From Chloroflexota bacterium (GTDB lineage: Bacteria > Chloroflexota > Dehalococcoidia > Dehalococcoidales > UBA2162), in contig JACQOM010000232.1 in assembly GCA_016202525.1 (NCBI GenBank), forward strand, positions 1-5,988: a stretch of 5,988 nt of DNA, in the 5' to 3' direction. The position numbers and the translations under genes were made by a program. Within the stretch, counting starts at the first letter, position 1. Every line of letters begins with the position of its first letter. The notes below the pieces were generated by a model. It saw only the letters and a list, made by a program, of their open reading frames with translations, ran no database searches and was not told the origin of the DNA. This document shows positions 1 through 4,725 of this stretch, piece after piece.

Positions 1-183
1 GTTTCCCCTTACACCTATCGGTTACTGTCCATAGGCCAAGCCGTTAGGTACAGCAACTCGGAGGCTCATATTCAGCTCGATAAGTCTCATAACACCTTAT
101 CGGCGTATCTAATATACTTTATTGGCTGCGCAGAAGTCAACATGGACTGCTCGGTGATAGCTTTTCGCCACAGGTGTCGGTGA
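1..183. other. Left-edge region with no supported gene; two short inverted repeats
   Basis: No frame here is long enough, or looks enough like protein, to call a gene. Two perfect short inverted repeats are visible: CCTAT (14-18) with ATAGG (31-35), and CGATAAG (78-84) with CTTATCG (96-102) around an 11-nt loop. Neither is followed by a T tract on the + strand, so they are not obvious terminators. A 22-codon minus-strand frame (22-90) begins MRLIELNMSL but has no support as a gene. This stretch could be the eroded end of something lying left of the window. Confidence 0.5.
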
Positions 184-293
184 TGTCATTGCGAGACCAT
201 CACGACTTTGTCGGGAGGCGGAGCAATCTGGGTGGGGGAAAAGACACCCCTCTTCCCAGATTGCCAGGTCGGCTACGCCTCCTCGCAATGACA
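184..293. repeat. Imperfect palindromic repeat (REP/MITE-like)
   Basis: The element is bounded by a perfect 12-bp inverted repeat, TGTCATTGCGAG (184-195) and CTCGCAATGACA (282-293). Inside, a second perfect 10-bp pair, GCAATCTGGG (223-232) and CCCAGATTGC (255-264), brackets a G-rich/C-rich tip (GGGGG at 234-238, CACCCC at 245-250). GGAGGCG (214-220) pairs with CGCCTCC (276-282). The left arm carries about 17 extra bases that include a nested hairpin, CGAC-TTT-GTCG (203-213). The ends resemble a family of dispersed, non-coding palindromes known from many bacterial genomes, recognised here from memory. No transposase and no clear target duplication are visible. As single-stranded RNA or DNA it would fold into a long branched hairpin. 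Confidence 0.8.
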
Positions 294-334
294 GTTGAGG
301 CAACCAAATGTAAACAGAACCGGATGGTCGACGC

Positions 335-365
335 TTAACCCCTAAGCCTGGATTCATGCTATAAT
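335..365 (+). promoter_or_regulatory. thiL promoter, extended -10, probable leaderless start
   Basis: The box TGCTATAAT (357-365) is a perfect extended -10 (TGn plus TATAAT at 360-365). A weak -35-like TTAACC lies at 335-340, with a long 19-bp spacer, so the TGn element probably does much of the work. A start 6-8 nt after the -10 falls at 371-373, on the thiL ATG at 372. No Shine-Dalgarno lies between the box and the ATG, which fits a leaderless message. Confidence 0.7.
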
Positions 366-371
366 TTTGCC

Positions 372-1385
372 ATGAAGGTTTCCGACCTGGGAGAATTAGG
401 ACTCATCGACCTCCTGGCTAAAATGATTGATGGCGCCCGGGACAATAAACAAAAAGCCTGGCAGCAGCTTATTCTCGGTATCGGTGATGATACTGCCGCC
501 TGGCACGGCGATACTTCGGTTCAACTGGCGACAGTCGACTCTCTAAAGCAGGATGTCCATTTTTCTTTAGATATAATCTCATGGCAGGACTTGGGCTGGA
601 AGGCGCTGGCAATCAACCTGAGTGATATTGCTGCCATGGGCGGCTTACCGCGGTATGCGCTGGTATCATTAGCCCTGCCCGGTTCTACCGAGGTCGAGAA
701 TGCCACTGCTATTTACCGGGGGATAATCGAGCTGGCACGGCAATCCGGTGTTGCCATTATCGGCGGAGATACCGATTGCGCGCCTCAAATCGATATTACG
801 ATTACGGTTATTGGCACTACCGGGACTCGGGCTAAGCGCTTGCTCACCCGCTCAGCGGCTAAACCCGGGGATAAAGTGGCGGTTACCGGCTATCTGGGTG
901 CGGCTGCCGCCGGTCTGGAGATGCTGAACAGACATATGAATTTCGATTCCGAAACTACGTCCGTTTTGAGGAACGCTTTCTGGCACCCTTACCCCCGGAT
1001 AAACGAGGGGCGAATTCTGATTGAGCAAGAGGTGAAGGCAGCGATTGATATCAGCGATGGACTGGTTTCCGACCTGAAGCATATCTGTCAGGCGAGCCGG
1101 GTCGGCGCTCGAATCGAGGTCGAGCGGTTGCCAGTTCTGCCTGAGGTCAAAGCTAATTTCAGTAAGAAGAGTCTGGAACTGGCGCTATCCGGTGGAGAGG
1201 ACTATGAGCTTCTGTTCACCGCCAGCGACGAGGTTGTCGCTAAAGTAAAAGAAGCTACCGCTTGCCCGGTAACGGTAATCGGCGAAATCACCGCCGGCAA
1301 GAAAGGTGAGGTATTTGTAGTCGATGGTAAGGGAAAACCGGTCAGCCTGCCTAAGACGGGTTGGGAGCACTTCGCCTCTAAGTAG
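372..1385 (+). CDS. thiL: Thiamine-monophosphate kinase ThiL
   Basis: ThiL uses ATP to convert thiamine monophosphate into thiamine pyrophosphate, the last step of cofactor synthesis, in the cytoplasm. The 337-residue protein has the usual family length and shows the AIR-synthase/ThiL fold in order: GIGDD (36-40, metal and nucleotide binding), DSLKQDVHF (56-64), GWKALAINLSDIAAMGG (75-91), IIGGDTD (129-135), RSAAKPGD (160-167), AIDISDGLVSDL (224-235), GGEDYELLF (274-282) and a C-terminal GWEHF (330-334). One small departure is Asp61 where many relatives have Gly in the D-x-L-x-x-G-V-H-F motif. The ATG at 372 is the first in frame, lies next to the promoter, and gives the expected N terminus. 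It is the first gene of the thiL-tsaE-tsaB-ndk run, with tsaE starting 4 nt after its stop. No other thiamine gene is in the window. Confidence 0.97.
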   Translation: MKVSDLGELGLIDLLAKMIDGARDNKQKAWQQLILGIGDDTAAWHGDTSVQLATVDSLKQDVHFSLDIISWQDLGWKALAINLSDIAAMGGLPRYALVSLALPGSTEVENATAIYRGIIELARQSGVAIIGGDTDCAPQIDITITVIGTTGTRAKRLLTRSAAKPGDKVAVTGYLGAAAAGLEMLNRHMNFDSETTSVLRNAFWHPYPRINEGRILIEQEVKAAIDISDGLVSDLKHICQASRVGARIEVERLPVLPEVKANFSKKSLELALSGGEDYELLFTASDEVVAKVKEATACPVTVIGEITAGKKGEVFVVDGKGKPVSLPKTGWEHFASK

Positions 1386-1389
1386 AGTT

Positions 1390-1860
1390 ATGAGCCATTT
1401 CGACCTGATTAGCCATAGCCCGGAGCAGACTCAAAAACTGGGGCTTTGTATTGGTGAATTAGCTTTACCCGGTGACGTTTTTCTCCTTGTCGGCAACCTG
1501 GGGGCTGGCAAGACTTGTCTCACCCAGGGCATTGCCTGGGGACTGGGTATCGAGGAGTATGCGCTCAGCCCCACCTTCGTCATTGTCAGGGAACTCCATG
1601 GCCGCCTGCCGCTCTATCATATCGACCTTTACCGGCTCGACTGTATCGAGGAGAGCGTGGACCTGGGTCTGGATGATTATTTTTATGGTAACGGGGTCTG
1701 TGTGGTCGAATGGGCGGAGAAGGCAATGAGTATATTGCCCGCCGAGCATCTGCTGATTAAAATAAGCTATCTTTCCGATACCGGACGTAGCTTTCAGATG
1801 GAGCCAAACGGCCAGCGTTACCGGGAAATTGTGGCACGGTTAAAACAGTCCGCTTTTTGA
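1390..1860 (+). CDS. tsaE: tRNA t6A biosynthesis ATPase TsaE
   Basis: TsaE (YjeE family) is the small ATPase that works with TsaB and TsaD to transfer threonylcarbamoyl to adenosine 37 of ANN-decoding tRNAs, in the cytoplasm. The 156 residues fit the family. Visible are the Walker A loop GNLGAGKT (35-42), the switch-like SPTFVIVREL (60-69), HIDLYRLD (77-84) and the conserved EW pair in VVEWAEK (105-111). I chose ATG 1390, 4 nt after the thiL stop, because MSHFDLISHSPEQT matches a normal TsaE N terminus. An upstream GTG or ATG in the same frame would add 22 residues lying inside thiL, with no family resemblance. The Shine-Dalgarno is weak (GTAGAG just before the start), which suggests coupling to thiL translation. 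tsaB follows directly. Confidence 0.95.
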   Translation: MSHFDLISHSPEQTQKLGLCIGELALPGDVFLLVGNLGAGKTCLTQGIAWGLGIEEYALSPTFVIVRELHGRLPLYHIDLYRLDCIEESVDLGLDDYFYGNGVCVVEWAEKAMSILPAEHLLIKISYLSDTGRSFQMEPNGQRYREIVARLKQSAF

Positions 1861-1867
1861 AAGGAAG
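1861..1867 (+). promoter_or_regulatory. Ribosome binding site deciding the tsaB TTG start
   Basis: AAGGAAG sits right after the tsaE stop and 4 nt before a TTG at 1872 (6 nt from the GGA core). The alternative TTG at 1857, which overlaps the tsaE stop, has no purine-rich stretch in front of it. This favours 1872. Confidence 0.6.
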
Positions 1868-1871
1868 AAAA

Positions 1872-2552
1872 TTGCAACTGGCGATAGATACTTCTACCGA
1901 TACTGCCAGCCTGGCTCTGGTTCAGAACAGTATAATTCTGGCCGAGTTAACCTGGCGTTCGGTGCAAAACCATACTACCCAGCTAACGCCTAACCTGTCT
2001 TACCTGATGCATCAGGCCGGGTTGAGTGTTCAATCTATCGATGGTATTATCGTGGCGAAGGGCCCGGGGAGCTATAATGGACTACGGGTGGGAGTCAGTA
2101 CCGCCAAGGGGCTGGCTTTTAGTCTGGGAGTTCCTATAGTCGGCATCAGTACCATGGCAGCGGAAGCCTATCAGCATGCCGGGACCGGTTTGCCGGTTTG
2201 CCCGGTCTTTAATGCCGGCAGAGGCGAGATTGCTACTGCTCTGTACCAGCACAAAGAGAATAAGTGGTGCCAGCTTGTTGCCGAGCATATCACCACGCTT
2301 GATTCTCTGTGCTCCGGGATAACCGGCAAGACCATATTCTGTGGCGAGTACGTGCCTGTTATCGCCGACCGGTTAAGAGAGCAACTCCAGCAGAAAGCGG
2401 TGCTGATATCTCCGATAGCCGGATTGCGCCGGGCCGGTTTTCTGGCTGAGCTGGGGATGGAGCGCTTGAAAGCCGGTGATAGTGATGACCCGGTTACTTT
2501 ACAGCCGTTATACCTGCGGGGGGCAGCAATTACCCAGGCCAAACACCGCTAA
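1872..2552 (+). CDS. tsaB: t6A synthesis protein TsaB (YeaZ)
   Basis: TsaB is the non-catalytic, ASKHA-fold partner that dimerises with TsaD and recruits TsaE for t6A tRNA modification. The N terminus LAIDTSTDTASLAL (3-16) is the phosphate-1-like strand of the fold, GPGSYNGLRVGVSTAKGLA (64-82) is the family signature, and PLYLR (212-216) is the typical C-terminal tail. I start at TTG 1872 (226 residues) because it has a Shine-Dalgarno and puts the conserved LAIDTS at the very N terminus. TTG 1857 would give 231 residues. There is no in-frame ATG or GTG before the conserved region. One oddity is NAGRGEI (about 118-124), where relatives usually read DAR-x-GE(V/I). TsaD and RimI, often next to tsaB, are absent, so the partner must be encoded elsewhere. 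Confidence 0.94.
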   Translation: MQLAIDTSTDTASLALVQNSIILAELTWRSVQNHTTQLTPNLSYLMHQAGLSVQSIDGIIVAKGPGSYNGLRVGVSTAKGLAFSLGVPIVGISTMAAEAYQHAGTGLPVCPVFNAGRGEIATALYQHKENKWCQLVAEHITTLDSLCSGITGKTIFCGEYVPVIADRLREQLQQKAVLISPIAGLRRAGFLAELGMERLKAGDSDDPVTLQPLYLRGAAITQAKHR

Positions 2553-2584
2553 TAAAGAGACTTTAGAGAAAGGAGTTTTATTTA

Positions 2585-3004
2585 ATGGAGAAATGTTTAG
2601 TTCTGATTAAGCCTGATGCTATACAGAGAAGGTTAGCCGGCACCATTATCAGCCGTGTGGAGGGGCAGGGGCTCAAGCCGGTAGCGCTTAAGATGCTACA
2701 CCTGAGTAAAGCTCTGGCGGAAAAGCATTACGCAGTTCATGCCAGCAAACCTTTCTTCAAAGACCTGATAGACTATATTACCTCTACGCCGATAGTGGCT
2801 GTCGTTTTCGAGGGGGAAGGGGTGGTAGAGGTAATTCGAAAAATGATGGGAGCTACCGACCCGGCCAAGGCTGAACCGGGCACCATCAGGCGTGCTTTCG
2901 GCTTGGATATTCAGCGCAATGCCGTGCACGGTTCCGATTCGGTAGAGACCGCCGAAAAGGAAGTCGAGCTGTTCTTCAACAAAAACGAAATTTTCGATTA
3001 TTGA
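2585..3004 (+). CDS. ndk: Nucleoside diphosphate kinase
   Basis: Ndk moves the terminal phosphate of ATP to other (d)NDPs through a phosphohistidine, keeping cytoplasmic nucleotide pools balanced. The 139-residue protein has the usual family length, with CLVLIKPDAIQRR (4-16), the conserved GATDPAKAEPGTIRRAFG (89-106) and the active-site signature NAVHGSDS (112-119), in which His115 is the phosphorylated residue. Lys9, Tyr49, Arg85, Arg102 and Asn112 match the usual nucleotide-site positions. ATG 2585 has AAAGGAG (2569-2575) 9 nt upstream. It follows tsaB by 32 nt with no terminator between, so it is probably in the same operon, though its own strong ribosome site allows independent translation. 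Its stop codon lies inside the 3' end of the convergent rsfS gene. Confidence 0.97.
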   Translation: MEKCLVLIKPDAIQRRLAGTIISRVEGQGLKPVALKMLHLSKALAEKHYAVHASKPFFKDLIDYITSTPIVAVVFEGEGVVEVIRKMMGATDPAKAEPGTIRRAFGLDIQRNAVHGSDSVETAEKEVELFFNKNEIFDY

Positions 3005-3342
3005 ATTCTGACGATAGGAATAGCCTGATTCCACAGCTGGTCCAGCTGGTAGTATTCCCGCTCGGACAGAGTAAAGATGTGGACGACAATATCACCGAAA
3101 TCGAGCAGCATCCATCCCGATTCCGGTGTGCCTTCACGGTGGTAGGCGAGAATGCCCTCTTTCTTCAAAGCCTGCTCTACTTCTTCGTAGATAGTCTTGA
3201 TTTGCCTGTCGCTCTCGCCGCTGCATATCACAAAAAAGTCGGTAAAGCTGCATACCCCGCGGGCATCCAGCAGAACGATGTCGCTGGCCTGCTTATCGCT
3301 GGCGGCTTCTACTATCCTGTGAGCTGCAGCTAATGTTTCCAG
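2998..3342 (-). CDS. rsfS: Ribosomal silencing factor RsfS (DUF143/Iojap), CTG start
   Basis: RsfS binds ribosomal protein uL14 on the large subunit and blocks subunit joining when nutrients are short. The 114-residue reading gives the full family domain: N-terminal helix ETLAAAHRIVEAASDKQA (2-19), DIVLLDAR (21-28), FTDFFVICSGES (33-44), GWMLLDFGDIVVHIF (76-90) and YYQLDQLW (97-104). In-frame TGA lies 2 codons before position 1, and no ATG, GTG or TTG occurs between it and the GTG at 3231, which would delete 37 conserved residues. CTG at 3342-3340 is therefore the best start, backed by AGGAG 9 nt upstream. The stop overlaps the ndk stop region by 7 nt, tail to tail. The gene identity is firm, but the exact start codon is inferred. 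It is often found near nadD or proA in other bacteria; here it stands alone on its strand. Confidence 0.92.
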   Translation of the reverse strand: METLAAAHRIVEAASDKQASDIVLLDARGVCSFTDFFVICSGESDRQIKTIYEEVEQALKKEGILAYHREGTPESGWMLLDFGDIVVHIFTLSEREYYQLDQLWNQAIPIVRIQ

Positions 3343-3351
3343 TCCTCAAGT

Positions 3352-3356
3352 CTCCT
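3352..3356 (-). promoter_or_regulatory. Ribosome binding site of rsfS
   Basis: Read on the minus strand this is AGGAG, with 9 nt to the proposed CTG start at 3342. It decides for the long reading of rsfS, since no such site lies before the internal GTG at 3231. Confidence 0.65.
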
Positions 3357-3378
3357 GCTGTCTAATCTCGGCATCTAA

Positions 3379-3387
3379 ATTATACCA
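3379..3387 (-). promoter_or_regulatory. rsfS promoter, extended -10
   Basis: On the minus strand this reads TGGTATAAT, a perfect extended -10 (TATAAT at 3384-3379). No good -35 is seen at 16-18 bp; TTAAAA lies 15 bp upstream (3405-3400). Transcription would start near 3372, giving a 5' leader of about 30 nt before the rsfS start. Confidence 0.65.
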
Positions 3388-3407
3388 TATGAATACATGT
3401 TTTAATC

Positions 3408-3439
3408 TTAACGAGATTTTAATATTCGCTTGCTATGAT
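3408..3439 (+). promoter_or_regulatory. Promoter of the DUF2680-like gene, extended -10
   Basis: TGCTATGAT (3431-3439) is an extended -10. The best -35-like hexamer, TTAACG (3408-3413), is 20 bp away, which is long. Upstream and overlapping it are AT-rich repeats: TTTTAAT at 3400-3406 and again at 3417-3423, and TTAA at 3408 and 3419 (11 bp apart). A poor -35 with repeats at that place can mean an activator is needed, but no known operator is recognised. Confidence 0.55.
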
Positions 3440-3463
3440 ATAGGTAAAAGTTAATGATAGAGG

Positions 3464-3473
3464 AAGGAGGTGA
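3464..3473 (+). promoter_or_regulatory. Exceptionally strong Shine-Dalgarno
   Basis: AAGGAGGTGA matches the full anti-Shine-Dalgarno complement over 10 nt. The GGAGG core ends 9 nt before the ATG at 3480. It is by far the strongest ribosome site in the window and predicts efficient translation of the small protein. Confidence 0.85.
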
Positions 3474-3479
3474 AGCAAA

Positions 3480-3884
3480 ATGTGGTGGAGCAAGAAGTTT
3501 ATCATTGTTGCGCTGCTAGTTGTGGTGGTGGTGCTCGGGAGTACGGCGGGGATAGTCCTCGCCCGGGCCGGAAGCGGAACTACATCCGGAGTGGTTACCC
3601 AGAACGCAGACAATGCCAGCCAGTCAAAAACACTGCTGGCCCGAGTTGCTATCATCCTGGGTATCGACCAGCAGAAACTTGAAAGCGCTTTCACCCAGGC
3701 TCAGAAGGACATGCGGAATGAGGCTCTGGACAAGTATCTGCAGAACCTGGTAACACAGGGCAAGATAACCCAGGAGCAGGCTGACAAGTTCAAGGCGTGG
3801 GAGCAGGCAAGACCGGATGTGCCGCTTCCCGGTGGGGGCTTCAGGCACTTTGGAGGGCGTGGTTTTTACGGCGGCAGGAGATAG
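3480..3884 (+). CDS. Small membrane-anchored or secreted DUF2680-like protein
   Basis: The function is unknown. The 134-residue protein has a short positive N terminus (MWWSKK) and a hydrophobic segment (about 7-28) that is a signal peptide or membrane anchor. An ALA-R-A-like site near residues 26-30 could be cut, and no lipobox Cys is present. A Ser/Thr/Gly-rich linker follows. The helical region KTLLARVAIILGIDQQKL (50-67) through KITQEQADKFKAWEQARPD (95-113) resembles the DUF2680 type, with an ARVA-ILGID-KLE repeat-like helix and an ITQEQAD helix. The tail is Gly/Arg/aromatic-rich (GGGFRHFGGRGFYGGRR). Most of the protein should lie outside the membrane. The gene has its own promoter, a perfect Shine-Dalgarno and a terminator, so it is monocistronic and probably well expressed. 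The neighbouring two-component system might control it; that is inference only. Confidence 0.88.
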   Translation: MWWSKKFIIVALLVVVVVLGSTAGIVLARAGSGTTSGVVTQNADNASQSKTLLARVAIILGIDQQKLESAFTQAQKDMRNEALDKYLQNLVTQGKITQEQADKFKAWEQARPDVPLPGGGFRHFGGRGFYGGRR

Positions 3885-3913
3885 GCTCTAAGCGAAACCC
3901 ACCTGGTCTGGCG

Positions 3914-3944
3914 GGAGAGGGGGGATTTCCCCCTCTCCTTTTTT
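3914..3944 (+). terminator. Strong intrinsic terminator after the DUF2680-like gene
   Basis: A perfect 10-bp GC-rich stem, GGAGAGGGGG (3914-3923) with CCCCCTCTCC (3929-3938), closes a 5-nt loop and is followed directly by six Ts (3939-3944). It starts 29 nt after the stop codon. It separates the small gene from the response regulator. Confidence 0.95.
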
Positions 3945-3966
3945 GGGCAGCAATCATAACAATTTC

Positions 3967-3995
3967 TTAACATTTGCGTTATAAGATTATAAAAT
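3967..3995 (+). promoter_or_regulatory. Promoter of the two-component operon
   Basis: TTAACA (3967-3972) and TAAAAT (3990-3995) are separated by 17 bp, a good vegetative-type promoter. An overlapping TATAAA (3988-3993) is an alternative -10. The start would fall near 4002, leaving a leader of about 28 nt before the GTG at 4030. Confidence 0.65.
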
Positions 3996-4029
3996 AGAGA
4001 TATTGGGAAATCATCGATGGAGTTAAACG

Positions 4030-4725
4030 GTGGCTGGTAGAAGAGTCCTGGTAGTCGACGATGATGTTAAGACGGTGGAACTGGTCAAGCTCTACCTGGA
4101 TAGAGATGGCTACAGGGTTCTTACTGCCTATGATGGTTTTACAGGGTTGCGTCTGGCTCAGGAGAACCACCCTGACCTTATTGTCCTCGACCTGATGTTG
4201 CCCGGTATCGGTGGTCTTGAAATCTGCCGCCGGCTCAGGGCTGAGTCCGATGTACCGATAATCATGCTCACTGCCAGGACTACGGATGAAGATAAGCTAG
4301 CTGGTCTGGGTTTAGGGGCGGATGATTATGTGAGCAAACCATTCAGTCCCCGGGAGTTGGCGGCCAGGGTACGGGCAGTGCTCAGACGCTTGCCTGGAGA
4401 ACGTGGCCCGGAAGAGGTCAAGCGTGGCAGCCTTGCCTTGAATTTCCTCAAACAGGAGGCATCTCTTTCCGGTAAAATTTTAAGTCTGACTACAATTGAG
4501 TTTAAATTGCTGGGGGTCCTGGTCAAAGAGCCGGGCAGGGTTTTCAGCCGGGCGGAGCTTATCGAAATGGCCCTCGGCTATGATTTTGAAGGATTTGACC
4601 GCACTATCGATGTCCATATTCTTAACCTTCGTCGGAAGCTGGAATCGGACCCTACTCATCCCAAGCATATCAAGACGGTATACGGAGCTGGCTACAAGTT
4701 CTCAGAGGTGCCGGGTGATACATAG
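4030..4725 (+). CDS. OmpR/PhoB-family response regulator
   Basis: This is a two-domain DNA-binding transcription regulator, 231 residues long, activated by phosphorylation from a partner kinase. The receiver domain (about 4-120) has the acidic pair Asp11/Asp12, the phospho-acceptor Asp54 in VLDLMLPGIGG (52-62), Thr81 in MLTAR, and Lys103 in DDYVSKPF (98-105). The winged-helix domain (about 131-226) has LTTIEFKLL, the GRVFSRAELI turn, the recognition region RTIDVHILNLRRKLE and the C-terminal hairpin IKTVYGAGYKF. The start is GTG 4030, with GGAG (4019-4022) 7 nt upstream; the frame has a TAA just before it (4024). It overlaps the kinase gene by 11 nt, so the two are cognate and translationally coupled. 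Regulon and signal cannot be told from sequence, so no gene symbol is given. Confidence 0.97.
   Translation: MAGRRVLVVDDDVKTVELVKLYLDRDGYRVLTAYDGFTGLRLAQENHPDLIVLDLMLPGIGGLEICRRLRAESDVPIIMLTARTTDEDKLAGLGLGADDYVSKPFSPRELAARVRAVLRRLPGERGPEEVKRGSLALNFLKQEASLSGKILSLTTIEFKLLGVLVKEPGRVFSRAELIEMALGYDFEGFDRTIDVHILNLRRKLESDPTHPKHIKTVYGAGYKFSEVPGDT

Noticed and set aside
22..90. 22-codon minus-strand frame beginning MRLIELN
   Set aside because: Too short, with no recognised domain and no clear ribosome site. It could be a remnant, but the sequence does not show of what.
109..357. 82-aa minus-strand reading frame over the upstream region
   Set aside because: It is produced by the palindromic repeat, has no family features, and runs across the repeat and the thiL promoter region. 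Such frames are a known artefact of this repeat type.
1324..1389. Longer tsaE start lying inside thiL
   Set aside because: The extra 22 residues do not look like a TsaE N terminus and would overlap thiL by 62 nt. ATG 1390 fits the family length and operon spacing.
2171..2542. 123-aa minus-strand frame antisense to tsaB
   Set aside because: The plus strand encodes a clear TsaB, and the antisense product has no recognisable motif.
3001..3333. 110-aa plus-strand frame antisense to rsfS
   Set aside because: It is the shadow of rsfS; the minus-strand product matches the full RsfS domain, and this frame matches nothing recognisable.
3470..3682. 70-aa plus-strand frame starting in the Shine-Dalgarno of the DUF2680-like gene
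   Set aside because: It begins at the GTG within the ribosome site, and its product is low-complexity and motif-free. The 3480 frame has a signal segment and a family-like domain.
3967..3995. Possible PhoB/PhoP box (TTAACA, TTATAA, TTATAA) upstream of the response regulator
   Set aside because: The repeats are 12 and 8 bp apart, not a regular 11 bp, and most of the match is explained by the -35 and -10 hexamers.
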